Below are positions 23,431 to 35,451 of a stretch of 64,000 bases of DNA, piece by piece. Both the position numbers and the translations under genes were made by a program. The notes below the pieces were generated by a model that was given only the letters and a program-made list of their open reading frames with translations, was not told the DNA's origin and searched no databases. This DNA comes from Apostichopus japonicus (Eukaryota > Echinodermata > Holothuroidea > Aspidochirotida > Stichopodidae). Where the stretch lies: contig NC_092576.1 of assembly GCF_037975245.1 (NCBI RefSeq), positions 24,200,111 through 24,264,110 on the forward strand, given 5' to 3'. Positions within the stretch are counted from its first letter, which is position 1. Each line of letters begins with the position of its first letter.

Positions 23431-24482
23431 ATAGCACGGTCCAGTCGTTACTGTGGTGCAAAAAAATTACAGTAGTTACTGTGTTCTCTGTTTATATCGG
23501 GTGTAACCTTGGTCTCGTCAACTGGAGTTGATAGTTTCAATTGAGCTGCAAGGTTTAACATTATAATCATCATTCGTGACATCTAACTAGACAGTTATTT
23601 CGTTGAATTCTCTAGACCATGCTAGACCGGGTTCTACCCTTTTATTTTGCTCTGGCGGAACCTTTGTTATTATCAGCAACTTTTATATTCCACGGAGGAA
23701 TATTTACTGTTTCGTCGTTAAGTATAAATGCATATCATAATACGAGAGAGTTTTTCTTTTTGCTACGATTCCTGACGTTGAAGGTTGAAAGTAGCTGCTG
23801 TATATGAGAATATGTTAACATTTGTTGACGGTTTAATGGCGTTTAATACACTGTGGGGTGGGGATATACATAATAATTTAACTTTGAATACCATATGTTA
23901 GATTTAAATAATTTATACAGAGGAATCCTCCCTCCCTCGGCCTTCAAACGATGGAACTATATACAAGCCGGTAGTGTTCTGTCTTTCGCCAGAAATACTT
24001 CATCACGTCAACTCATCCGTCTGCTGCATGATGGCCGTACATACCCAGTTATCGTTATAACCATTACGTCTTAATAATCCTATAGATGTACGTGTCAGCT
24101 AAGTAAAATTTAAAAATGCCCCAGTAATTTATATACCATGTGTAAATTCTGGAGAATATAAGACATAATTTGATACTAACTCTAAGAATATTGTTTGTTA
24201 GCTGGACTCGTCAGGTGTCATTACACATGATGACACAAAGTAATAAAAAATAATAATAACCTTCTGATTTGGATTAACATGCACCGAATGTTTCTATATG
24301 TTTTAGGTGAATTGTTTAAGATTAATGTTTACACTGAATATTTCAAAACGAAATGCTATAACCCAACGGATACCCCCACAACCTAGAAAATCATATTGCT
24401 CCTAAATTCACTCATACTCACATTACTAACAAAGCGGATCCAGTTTATATTGTTGAGCGGGAGGAGGGTGAGTGTGCGGCGA

Positions 24483-24535
24483 GTGTGTGTGTGTGTGTGT
24501 GTGATTGGGGAGGGGGTGGGGGAAGGGGGTGAAGG
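24483..24535. repeat. (GT)n microsatellite followed by G-rich tract
   Basis: About ten GT units followed by GGGGAGGGGGTGGGGG-type sequence, a possible G-quadruplex-forming segment. Confidence 0.9.
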
Positions 24536-24890
24536 CTGATATTTTTAAAGCAATAATCCAAATTTTGTGAGTGTGTTGGCTTCTAACGCTCCATAACATC
24601 TGACTACACCTTGTAGTATTTAATGTATATTCGTTTCTTTGATTAGCATTTCTGTAACTCAGTGTACGGAGGGAAGATTATTTAATCCGTATATTAACTT
24701 AACATTGAGTTACTGGTTAAATTCGTCCCCTTTTCTTTTCACGTCGGTAATTAATCTTTGTTCCCTGATGAGAAACAAGGTATCATACTCCTTTGTCTTA
24801 TTTCGTTATTCCGAAGTAACTAACACCTCCTTGTCTGCGAATAAATTACCGTTACTAATGAACAGGAACATGAGTATATGTCTCTCTTAC

Positions 24891-24926
24891 CTCTTCTCCC
24901 GGTAGATTACCGTCATAGTCACAGAC
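24891..24926 (-). CDS. LRR cassette 2, exon 4 (36 nt, phase 0-0)
   Basis: Acceptor TTTTTCTTCCTTTCAG precedes 24926 and donor GAG|GTAAGAG follows 24891. It encodes VCDYDGNLPGEE. It follows in frame from exon 3 (28676-28618), whose last residues are QTVQWQ. The matching exon of cassette 1 (57439-57320) also begins with valine straight after QWE and is phase 0-0, but is 120 nt long. Strong splice sites and frame agreement support a real exon despite its small size. The next exon on the minus strand was not found. Confidence 0.6.
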
Positions 24927-26698
24927 CTGAAAGGAAGAAAAATATATTATTTTCATGATATATTGAAATTGTGTTTCAGGAAAAAATAATAAGACGAAGC
25001 CAAAAATACATAAGTTAGTATGATATATCTTCACAAATATCGAAGTAACCGATTCCTGGCAGGTAAACGCACATCTGCATTGAGCACAATAAAGTCAACA
25101 TGAGAGACATATCCGCCATGCACTGTTAGATGCACGGACTTTAAAAAAAAAAATCTGGTAGCTCTTAGAAGTTACCTTCAATAATTTTCCAAACACGTTT
25201 CCAAAATATAAGAACGCTAATGTTACATTTGACAGAGAGAAGATCTTTTAATCGTTTGGGATAATTATTTCAAATATACTTCGAACAGTTGAGAACGTAA
25301 CGTCATGTTTGCGACATAACCCACGCTCTATACAGTTCCTACAGTAATCACACAAACAAAATCCGGATTCTGATCAAGATTAATTTCTTCCTTAATGTTT
25401 GGTTTTAAACAAATCTTTGAGTCGTCATATTTGTAGTGCATTGATGATATTGGGATATTTGTTAGTCCCAATGTTAGTTTAAACAGTAGACGCTTCATTG
25501 TTTATATATCACGCTGTCCATCTCCGACGCGAAGAATGTTCGCATGTAGGCTACTCTGACGCAGCGACGTAGCCAGGAATTTCAAAGGGGGAGCACATTT
25601 TGCGATTGATATGGGGTAGGGATGTAAGGGGAGGGAGTGTCCCCTCCCCTTGAGAAATTTTTGATCAATTGAAGGTCCTTAGATGCAATCTGGTGCAATG
25701 TTTTGCCAGTTTCATCATTATCATATGATATCATACTATCAGCATATTTTTTTTCCTGTTCGAATTCTTTTACATGTACTTTAACATATTATATCATAAA
25801 AGCCAAACATATTGCTTATTTACAATTTCTCCAGTAGGATGATTCTTGTTTATTGTTCAATGTCTAGACTTTAATACATTTGACGAACTTAACTGATGGA
25901 TAATATAAACTTTCATATTTTGTAAGACAGCCAGATGTGTAGCGGCCTAAAATAAAATATCGTTATCACAGTGTATTAGCCATGTAAACATTATTTATAG
26001 GAAGCGTGTATCACTAACGATTGCTAGCATGCTGTTCTAGCAAAAACTGATGACGAATTATAGAAAGGATGGGACCGCACGTTGTCGTCGTCGTTGTGAA
26101 TACGGTTCGTGACACTCAATCGAGTACGGTTAGGTAGGATATATGTATTTTATTACTCAGTGGCCGACTGTAGGCTTGTAATAGACTATATGCTAACTTT
26201 AGCTAACAACATCTGCCAAACTAAGTAGCTGAATCAGTAGGCCAGAATGTTACTACGATTATAATCAAGTTAACGGAGCTAACGAGTATTCAAGATCAAA
26301 AGAGCACTGACAAAATGCCATGTTAAAAAAAAATGGTTAAACAAATAATTGACACTGAAAGGGGTGCAGTTGCTCCCACTGCTCCCCGTCTCTGCTCTAG
26401 CGTATACAACAACTGGACAGTTCTGCGAAGCCTTAGCTTCTCGGTACCACATTCTGCTCTGATATCAATTCCGCCAAGTGTAATCTTTCGTGTACGTAAT
26501 ATATAAAAGGCAATCACCTATTCGTGTAGAAGTGAGAGTATATTTGTTGCGGAAATGGGAGTGCTAAATTCAAGTCGCTCGTTTTGCATATTTGCCTGCA
26601 CTGCATTCACTGCAAGATAAAAGATTCTGACTTTACCATCAAAAACAAATGTCTATTGGTACCTAAACTCATGTGCAGAAATCTAAACTGAAAGAATC
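24927..26698 (-). other. Intron between cassette-2 exons 4 and 3 (left part)
   Basis: Contains GCGACGTAGCCAGGAATTTC near 25563, the end motif of a widespread invertebrate repeat, followed by a G/C-run block to about 25660. Otherwise AT-rich with nothing recognised. Confidence 0.35.
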
Positions 26699-27262
26699 GA
26701 AGCTTTTCCTCAGAAAAAACGTGCTACAAGCTACATTGTCTTGTGGAATTAGGTCAACTTAAAAGTGTCAAAATATTCAATTTTTGTATTTTTCAATACA
26801 AAATGTGCAATTTTTAGTAAGGAATTGCTCCTAAGCCATTGCTCAGGGTACTTGATTCTTTCAGAGGTTATAATGTCTAGTACAAACAATACAAAATAAT
26901 GATGACAATGCTTTCTTATAATATATTTGCAAGCTGTGCAGCTCTAAAGTTGCTATTTAATGCTGCGATTCAGCATGAGGAAGGAGTTTTGATGCCACTT
27001 TTTCTTACCAAAGTAATCATGTTAGTGCTGTCAGGGTTTTATACTTTAATTATAAGTATGAAGTTCTTAAACCTTAACAAATGTCAGGGTTATAGCTATT
27101 TTCAATATTAGCATATAAACAAATAGCATTTGAAATGTACTTTTCTGCTTCTGGTTTAACTCATTTAATTAAAAGACTTTAATATAAAATGAATATCAAC
27201 CAGTACATACATGTATAGTGTGTACAGTACATACATATACTGGGTGTACATGTACAGTGTGT
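26699..27262. repeat. Dispersed repeat, segment A, copy 1
   Basis: Reverse-complement matches run through 48243-49005: ACAAGCTACATTGTCTTGTGGA, AAGTGTCAAAATATTCAATT, CTTTCAGAGGTTAT, TTTGCAAGCTGTGCAGCTCTA, ATACTTTAATTAT and the CCAGTACATACATGTATAGT tail all have inverted counterparts there. It lies in an intron of LRR cassette 2. Confidence 0.8.
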
Positions 27263-27464
27263 ATTAGTGTTTAGGTATAAACATAGTCTTCTGGCACTTA
27301 TTGTCCTTATCCAAATGGATCCTCACCAAACATGATAGTAGCCCAGCCATTTTCACAAGATGACAGAAAAGTATTAGCACATAAATTTATTCATAGTAGT
27401 TAAGTATCCTCTAAAGGTAAAAGTGCATCCATTATAGAGACAGCTTGAGGCGATACCACAATAG

Positions 27465-27667
27465 CGAGACCTCAAACGTCAAGAAAATGCCAAAAATGTC
27501 ACGGTGGCGACAAATTGCGGGATTTCAAAGTGTGATAATTCAGCCAATTATGAAGCATTGCAACTGAAATTTTCAGAATATGCTTATTTCATCGTGTTCC
27601 AATCATACAAAAAGATTGGGAATTTTTGGAGAGGGTGCAGCAACAGCCATCCGTGATTTGACTCGGG
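27465..27667. repeat. Dispersed repeat, segment B, copy 1
   Basis: Direct-orientation match to 49079-49253. Shared blocks include AAATTGCGGGATTTCAAAG, CAGAATATGCTTATTT and GGTGCAGCAACAGCCATCCG. Segment A of the same locus matches in inverse orientation, so the two loci differ by an inversion. Confidence 0.85.
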
Positions 27668-27785
27668 ACAGCTATACAGAGGCAGCTATACGCTGGAAGT
27701 TATACCGTAGCAGCTTTACGCGGCAGCTATTCGGGAGCAGCTCGACGGAACAACTACACGGGTACAAGTATACAGTGGATGTACA
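27668..27785. repeat. ~14-bp GCAGCTATACG minisatellite
   Basis: About eight imperfect units related to GCAGCTATACGSNG (ACAGCTATACAG, GCAGCTATACGCTG, GCAGCTTTACGCG, GCAGCTATTCGGGA, GCAGCTCGACGG). It starts directly where segment B ends. Confidence 0.7.
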
Positions 27786-28617
27786 TTCACAACCCACACG
27801 AATAGAAACAAGGCTATGCATCAAAATGTTGCACAATATGTAACAAATATAGGCATATTTTTGCAATACTTGTAATATCAGTGTTGAACTTAGTGTTGTG
27901 AGCGCTGAATGATATTCAGGAAAGCAATGTTCTCAACACCCTGCCCCCTCTGTTCTGTTCTACAGCTCCCACCCTCACTTTTCTCATTGTTTCTTGCACA
28001 GCGGTTTGAATTCCGTTTTTCTTTAAATGTTGCGAAAGATCACCTTGTATCTTTACAAACTGAAACTACTAGAACCGAGTATCCTTACTACACCATGTAT
28101 CTTTACATTCAGTGCAGCTCTCATGAAATAAGTTTTAGAGTTTTAAAAAATAAAATTATACAACATCAACAATATAACTGCCTTATCGGGAGGTTATGGA
28201 TGAGTGAAGCTAAATACACGATTAAATTGATTTTGTTCCTTATACTTTAATCTTACTCAATATTTTTCATTGTTATTAATAAGTACTTGAGGAGAATTGT
28301 TTGAATCATTAAGTAGTTGTTTGAGTAATGAGAGAAACACGGGGCTACATTCAGGGTCAGAAGGGAGTAAATTAGACCAAATTTCTGCAGCAGAAGCAAG
28401 AGGAAGGAATCTGGAAGTCGTGTTGTATTAAACATTTTTGATTTTATACAAACTACAATCTCCCCCCCCCCACCCCCTTATAATACTGACAGCAATCAAG
28501 TACATGTAACCGACACATGTATCACTATATTGGTATTGATAATTAATGTGAATTTAAGAACAGAGGTTGGACATATATTATCAATAATAGCTGCCATAAG
28601 GGTGAATTATTTCTTAC

Positions 28618-28676
28618 CTGCCATTGAACGGTCTGCAAATTCAAACGACGAGAAGAAGTTGACCCATTATTCCAAA
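28618..28676 (-). CDS. LRR cassette 2, exon 3 (59 nt, phase 1-0)
   Basis: Acceptor ATTCTTACAG precedes 28676 and donor CAG|GTAAGA follows 28618. Only the phase-1 frame is open. It reads WNNGSTSSRRLNLQTVQWQ, with the junction codon GTT (valine) completed from exon 2. Exon 3 of cassette 1 (57828-57770) is also exactly 59 nt and phase 1-0, and ends LNGQAGQWE. The shared LN.Q..QW ending fits the terminal part of an LRR block. Confidence 0.66.
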
Positions 28677-28837
28677 CTGTAAGAATAAAATTACAAAGAG
28701 TTTTGTAAAGCATCAGTGCATACTTAATTTGTATTGGTCTAGAATGAAATTTTAAACATTCTGATAACCGGATTTATGTTGGCCCTCGATGATAACTTCA
28801 CATTAGCCTAGTAATCAATCTAGTTGATTCCTTAAAT

Positions 28838-29120
28838 TGTATTTTATCAGTTTACTATCGTTATAACCTCATTACTATAGCTTATCAGTTTATAATCCTT
28901 ACATCTCAGCATAATTACTGATCTGTTTTCTATCATGATCAACTAGGTAATATAGCTGATCAGTTTACAATCCTTATTTCTCTTTAAGATTACCGATCAG
29001 TTTACTATCATTATTATCTCGGTTTTAAACCTAATCAACCAGTATCCTCTTAGTTATATAACCAATCAGTTTAGACTTGTTATCATCTCATTAATATAAC
29101 AAATCAGTTTAAAACTTATC
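28838..29120. repeat. Degenerate 38-bp tandem repeat (~7 units)
   Basis: GATCAGTTTACTATC-like cores occur at about 28846, 28884, 28921, 28959, 28996, 29065 and 29103, mostly 37-38 bp apart, with TTATNATCTCATTA linkers. Confidence 0.7.
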
Positions 29121-30153
29121 TTATATTACACTTGTGAAACAACTCAAATAGAACGAATCTTTGACTACGTCGAGAATCCAAATCATGATAGTCGAGTATT
29201 CGATGCTCAGATCAAGAATAATAATTCATGAGACGATGAACTGATCAGAGAACACTCAGCATCAGTAACTTCATCACATATTATGAAATCCACTTTGATA
29301 ATATTAAAAAAAAGTAAAAAGTATTTTGGAATTACTTTATTGAGTAAAATTTTGGAGATAGAAGACTAAACAAACCATGTCATAATCATGTGATCACATT
29401 TATGATGTCGTAAGAGTATGTCAGTTGTATAAACTAAGGTTTATATGTCTTGTTTCCAGCCACCTTCTTAGGTATGTTTGTTTTCAACTGTATTAAAACT
29501 AAAGACATCAATCTCTCTACTTCTCCTTTATGTAGGAGAAAGTTATGTATAATCTAACATCGTGTTATTAAGACTTGACCTACACAATAACACTGAACAA
29601 TAACACTGTCCGAATTTCTAAGAAGTTTCAAGAAACTTATACGTTAAAGTGTTTGTGACATCCCACTTCCTCGTTTGTATGACTATACAATCGCGTTCTC
29701 AATTAATAGTAGGGGATTTTTTTTTCTCCAGTATACAAATACCGCGTTAGTGTAAGCAAAGATCTCTTTCAGTATCATATTAGTCCAGGGCTTAACATAA
29801 ACCTCACAAAGAGCATGAAAAAATCCATTGGTAGTTTCCAATTGTGAAGGGCATGACGGCAAATGGGAAGGGCATGACCGCAAAAATGAATCTGAGTAAA
29901 GGCACCGACAGCATTTATGGTCGATGCAATTTATACGCAATTAAAGTGTATAATCAGGCCGGAATATTGAAGCGGAAATGCCGAAAACTTTAAACCTTCA
30001 CGTGGTTGATATTTAGTATAATAGTCAGCGCAAAGCAGCGTTTACCAATAAGTACATATAAGGCACCAATCACCCCTCTCCTTACGTGGTGTGTGCCGTA
30101 TGACATGATACAAGGGCTGCGATCGTGTAACAAATACATTAAAGGTTTAATCA

Positions 30154-30574
30154 TTTTACTGATGAACATAATACGTTTCGTCAAAGTTATTGTTTGAACA
30201 TTTGTTTTAGCACTACAAATCGCATCTGGGGATAGGGGCCCCTAGGGGCAGGGGGACGAAAATTTGCAATCGCTAGGCAATTTATAGCGATTAACGTCAA
30301 GCCACCTCATATAGGAGTAAAACCCCAGAACTAATCAATTGCAATAACAAAAAACAGGTTAGTTTTCGCCGAATATGCCCTTTCTTTTAATCGTGCATTG
30401 TTTCGTGTTTGCACTCCAAGTTGGGATGGGGGGGGTACACATACCCTCTAAAAATTGGTGCCTCCCCAGGTGCCCCCCCCCCTCCCCCCAAATGCGATTT
30501 GTATAGTGTTCAAAACAAAACTCAAACAAAAACTGTTTTTACAAAGGACGACACGTATTATGTTAATCAGTAAA
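30154..30574. mobile_element. Foldback element with ~80-bp inverted arms
   Basis: The left arm TTTTACTGATGAACATAATACG...TTGTTTGAAC...CACTACAAATCGCATCTGGGG is mirrored on the right by CCCCAAATGCGATTTGTATAGTG...CAAACAAAAAC...CGTATTATGTTAATCAGTAAAA. Arms differ by scattered substitutions and a few indels. G- and C-runs flank the central part. It is nested within the 29786-31835 element. I could not define a target duplication. Confidence 0.7.
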
Positions 30575-31384
30575 ACATGTTCCCACCGACCATCACAATA
30601 ACCAGTTGTTTTCTTACTAACAAGGTCACAGAGGCCCCGGCGTGAACCGCTTGTACTTAAACTTCAGTATAAACCTGCATGAATATAAATGTAATATTTT
30701 CAACACTCTCATTTAAAAATTGTCAAAGCAAAGTGTTCATTTCTATTAGCGTATACCTTTTTTATCAGTCTCAATTAAAAACATAAATATCGGACAGACT
30801 AAGCCCAACAATTCTTGAACATAGAATCTTTCTTCAAGTTGCAAATATAGTACCAGATTGGATCGAAGGACTCTTAATTAATCAAACATTTCTCAATGGG
30901 GAGGGGGGGGGACACATTCCCCTTAGACCCATGCCCCAGGAGAGCATTCGCAAACATTCCCCCAATTAATTTATGTGCCCCTCTCAGATTGAATTGTCTG
31001 GCGACGCCACTGGTGTTTCGCTCTCATAGTTATAGCTGTTGTATACAACCGTGATTCAAGCTTAAATATTGAAAGAATTGTCACAAGTATTTCTCTTTTC
31101 ATTCGTTTATATCATAGAAGGTAAGACTGACAAGGGAATTTACGGGATGTATTATTGACGAGATAAATAACAAAACAAATTAATCGACAGTGTTCAGCGG
31201 TTAATTGCTACACGGTCAATGCTCTACAAGATACGTACTACATTTTCCAACTAATCGTCGACTTAAAAGTGGAGTTAAATATTTCTATTAGTGTTCTCGT
31301 ATTAAAATTCCCGCCATAAAAATTGAAGTTCTCTTTCTATGATTTCCGCCCAGTTTAGTGCTGAATACAGGAACCTAAATCGAC

Positions 31385-31510
31385 TAAAGCAAGTCCAAGT
31401 TTCACACGACAAAATCAATAGGATTTTACTGTGTGATTGATCTTGCACACAGTTAACTCAATGGGGAAGTCCTATTGACATCCTGTGGAAGTAAAAAGAA
31501 CGTCGAATAG
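31385..31510. repeat. Dispersed repeat, direct copy of 35071-35211
   Basis: Shared blocks in order: TAAAGCAAGTC, CGACA, TTTAGTGTGTGATT or TTTACTGTGTGATTGAT, CAGTTAACTCAATGG/TAGTTAATTCAATGG and CCATTGAC/CTATTGAC. Diverged and non-coding. Confidence 0.6.
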
Positions 31511-31841
31511 TAAAGACCTTGTAAAGGAAGCATAAAGAACGATCTCAACGACATTTACGTTTGTACTGTATGCATAATATAAACAGGTGGCCGCCGAAAC
31601 AAATGAGAAAGTGAACATAATAGGCTAAAGCATTGCGAGGGATGAATCAAACAACACCTCTGCAAGATGGGTTAGTCTATAGTGTAACGCAATGGCGCAA
31701 TAAACAGGGCACCGAAGGCAAAACTTAAAGGGTATGATGGCAAAGTCGTGCCGTCGGCGAGGTGTATTTTTCAGGGGCATGACGGCAAACAGCTAGGGCA
31801 CGACTGTTTGTTGATGTCGGTTATTTCAAGCCCTGTTAGTC

Positions 31842-33458
31842 TTACTAATGCGTTCACTCGTAACTTAACGATTTCCAAAAGATGTGTCAACGATAAGGAA
31901 AATATATAATTACATTTCTGTTGATTATTTAACTTAGTTTCTGCTTCGTTGCCATGACAACTATATGAAACAAAATAAATACGTGCTTGTACTTGAACAG
32001 TTAATGAGTGAAATACCCACTGCATACATGCGTGTTCTATTTTCGCTATAGAAGTGTACGAATAATAAAATATGGTTGTTAAATTCACATGTATGTCTAA
32101 TGCTTTCCCTTATATCATTACCCACTATATATTTTATAGTATTATTCTTTCAAGGCAAATTATTCATGGATGTTAATGTTTGCCAACACATGTAACTTGT
32201 ACACTTTTCAAGCGCCGATCGAGGGGTGATGGGATGCCCCCCCCCCCCACACCATCACCACATATTTGAAACTAACACAGCATTGTAAAGAAGTTATAGC
32301 ACAATATTGCGTTTAGACTCATAAATTAGACATAACATAAGACGAACTATGCTTCAAAAGGTATCATTGAAGTCTCAAGTTACCCCTTTTCTGGGAAGGA
32401 CCACAGACCACCCCACCCCCACATATCATGTTTGTTTTACCGTTCCCCTATAAAAACAGAACGAGTGTTTTATATTTGCGTAGATAAAGTATTGGATGTT
32501 TTAATGCTGTTGATTAATGTTACCATTAGGATATTTCAAGTACGGTACATTTTGTTCCAACGATTCTGTTACATTTATGGTCTCCGTCTAGTGTTCGCTT
32601 ATTTTTCTCGTCGTTGTACACTGCCAGTGATATCCACTGATGCAGAAGTTACTTATATGTTTAATGTACAGAGACTGCGATTCACAAAGGGATCACAAAG
32701 GGATCAAATAATACAGTTAGCCTTTACCTATCTCCGAGATTCCATATGCCACTAATCCTGAGTTATACCAGTCCCCTTGTTGTAGTACGCATAATTTACA
32801 TCAATACCGTTGTGTAAGTAAATATAATAAGGAATGTGTAAAGTATTGTGTTGATCTCACAACATTCAACCTAGAACTGCGTCTCACAATGTTCAGATAA
32901 ACAAAAACTTCGTTGCTAAGTTAGATATCGCGGCTTAATTCTGCAATTCAGATTTATCTATGCTGTAAGCGTAGATGTGGATATGTTTTATGTGTGTGTG
33001 TGTGGGGGGGGGGGGGTTGGCAGACTCTGACAGGTAGTAACACTTTCTTGGATGAGAAAGCACAACAAAACCTTACACAATATTTGTCGCAGTGTAATGC
33101 CCAAAGTGTATGATACCGTTACATTTGGGAAAGAGATTTAAAGAATCAATTGATGTGATGACTACTCATAAAAACATCTTATAGGGCAGTGATCGCAATG
33201 GAGCGAAATTAAATCAACTGAGCTTAGCAATATTAAGAGTTGTTAACTAGATATTATTCGGTTCGTTGTTTACCATCACAATACTCTGTTTTGGGTGTCT
33301 CCTTTATACAAAACAGCAGTAACGTGTTCCTTCATTACTCTCTTATATGTGAATCAACAACAACCAACAAGTCAACAGACATTCACATAATTGGTAAAGC
33401 ATTTAAATAAATGTACGAGATTTGAAACGTGTCCATTATGACGTCATTGTGACAATAC
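31842..33458 (-). other. Intron sequence of cassette 2
   Basis: AT-rich with a C-run near 32240, a (TG)n-G12 tract at 32992-33016 and a short open frame at 32432-32755 that shows no motif or splice support. Confidence 0.3.
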
Positions 33459-33535
33459 CTTTCATATTTCTTGATTTCAAGGATGATGGAATGGATCCAA
33501 CCGGAATAGTGTCTGGCAGATTGTAATACCTAAAC
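33459..33535 (-). CDS. LRR cassette 2, exon 2 (77 nt, phase 2-1)
   Basis: A pyrimidine-rich acceptor (TTCTTCTCTCCATAG) precedes 33535 and donor AAAG|GTATTG follows 33459. The frame FRYYNLPDTIPVGSIPSSLK then SRNMK is the only open one, and it is entered in phase 2 exactly as left by the LRR exon at 38512. Exon 2 of cassette 1 (59104-59028) is also 77 nt with the same phases and ends MRSRDIK. The pattern LKELR-F.YYNLP..IP continues the leucine-rich spacing of the previous exon. Confidence 0.66.
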
Positions 33536-35070
33536 CTATGGAGAGAAGAAGAGTAATCCTCGTGTAAGATGTAGAAGACGTAGAGGAATGTCCTCCTAGC
33601 ATGGTTTAATGTTTACCAAATCATTAAAGATAAACAAAGTAAAACCAAAATAGCAAGGAAATATATCATATTTGAAAATCGTTCGATCCTTCAATCGTTT
33701 GTTTTCTGTATCTATTTATAGACTGATGGAAAGAGGCGCTTTGGAATCTGTAATTGATCTTTCATATTATGTAACGATTACAGCGGACACGAACATTCAA
33801 ATTACACATGTAGGCTATATAATGGAATTAGTCTTGCACGGTTTTTTTTTTTAAATTACATGAGTTACTTAGTGTTCTACGAAATTTGATATGTTTGGTA
33901 AGTTCCGAGTTACACATATTTGGTACAATCTCCTTTAGTTCGATTCGGACTCGGACGTCAAATAAAGGAGATAAATCGAGGGTGCCTTATGATAATTTCA
34001 AGGAACATATTTAATACCGCATATTTGATTGGAGGCTATAAAGCATTCTTTTTTAAGGGTTATCTACTAAGCTCGCACAATGTTTTACAAAAACAAAAAC
34101 ATAAATACGATTTTAAACCATCCTTTTATTATTGTTTAGCTCTTTGCTAGATAAGCATCATATTTCTTCTCAATACATACTTAAGGACCTTTTAACTTGT
34201 TTTCCTGCTAAACAATCTAACATATTCTATTAAATTCAACTGTGACGCGATTAGGGTTCGACTATAATCGGTTAGATAATCGGGCCTATGATTAGACAAT
34301 CGGTGAATAATCGGCATCGGCAAAATCCATTGTGCTAGCGAATATTTGGAACCGATTATTACGTTCCACATAAAGGATTGTATTTGTCCGCGCTTTTGAT
34401 TCACCACAACCACAACTGGAAAAGAATATAGATCATTCGATTCAACGCTATTTAAAGCAGTTTAAGGTAATGGTATCGCAAGTCCCTCACGCGAGATTGT
34501 AGAATAATGCTCTTCGATATACTATCCAGTTTTGGCAGTTAACATCATACAATTTACCCGGATTAGGGAGACGAAGTAATTATGTTTTCACTTCGCTTAG
34601 TGCATCTAACAAAACCTCATTTTATCCATGTTTAACGATTGATAAGAAAGATTGGTTGTCTTGAGTAAATTTAAAACCCCCAAAAAATACTTTTCAACCA
34701 CTCTGGCCGTTTCACGTTACGTGAAAACTGAAAAGTGAAAACAGTAACATTAGGATTTGTTCATTGTGAGTTCTACGTACATTAGGCTAGTCTGGCTAAA
34801 GAACTGTTGAGCCTCATAACTGTTCAGATTTCAAATGAGCCCAAGATTTTACAAATACAATAACATTATGAAATCAAGGCGCCAAATACGCCAACAATTC
34901 CCTTAAAATGTTTGGCGACAGTCCTCAGGAGTTCTACTGCATTACAATATTTTGTGATTAGGCAAGCACAATTACACATATTTTTGCGAAAAACACGTAG
35001 CATTGTTTCTCCGCATGTACCATGCGTGCTAAAATAACCCCTTTCAGTAACTGAGCCCCCGTAACCGAAT

Positions 35071-35211
35071 AAAGCAAGTCTGATTTCCAGCGACACGCGC
35101 AACAAAGTAAATGGGACTTTAGTGTGTGATTTCTCTCACATGTAGTTAATTCAATGGAGAAGCGCCATTGACCTACTGTGTACAATCGTTTGGAACAACG
35201 TTCGATCGGAA
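35071..35211. repeat. Dispersed repeat, direct copy of 31385-31510
   Basis: See the partner copy. Here the block lies between the two ATCGG-rich segments, so it may be internal sequence of a related element. Confidence 0.6.
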
Positions 35212-35415
35212 GTTTTCCCTCGCTGATGTAAACCATTAAAATCTGAAGCAAACGTCCGGGATTGTTTATATTTCATGTCAGATTATATATTTCGATATCA
35301 CATTACGAAATTACGAATATTTTATTTCCGTTCGGTCTACCTTTTACTTTATTTACATTGGAGTTGCAACAATGATAATGGTTCTAATACCAGTTGTAAA
35401 AGCTGTCGCTAACTC

Positions 35416-35451
35416 TTTTTTTTTTTTTTTTTTTTTTTTTTGGGGGGGGGG
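35416..35451. repeat. T26-G10 homopolymer tract
   Basis: An uninterrupted T-run passes directly into ten G. On the minus strand it reads C10-A26, which could be the poly(A) end of a retroposed sequence. Confidence 0.9.

Larger units (their letters stand above)
29786..31835. mobile_element. 2.05-kb element with CAGGGCTT ends and TTAGTC target duplication
   Basis: The left end is CAGGGCTTAACATAA (29786 on). The right end read inwards on the other strand is CAGGGCTTGAAATAA (from 31835). TTAGTC lies directly outside both ends (29780-29785 and 31836-31841). CAGGG-type ends recall hAT-like DNA transposons, which usually duplicate 8 bp. Only 6 bp match here. Subterminal GGGCATGACGGCAAA motifs occur near both ends in the same orientation. 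No transposase was seen, so it is non-autonomous. It sits in an intron of LRR cassette 2. Confidence 0.62.

Noticed and set aside
29683-32088. CRISPR-like reading of repeated GGCATGACGGCAAA motifs
   Set aside because: Few, irregularly spaced copies at transposon ends in a eukaryotic context. No array or cas genes.
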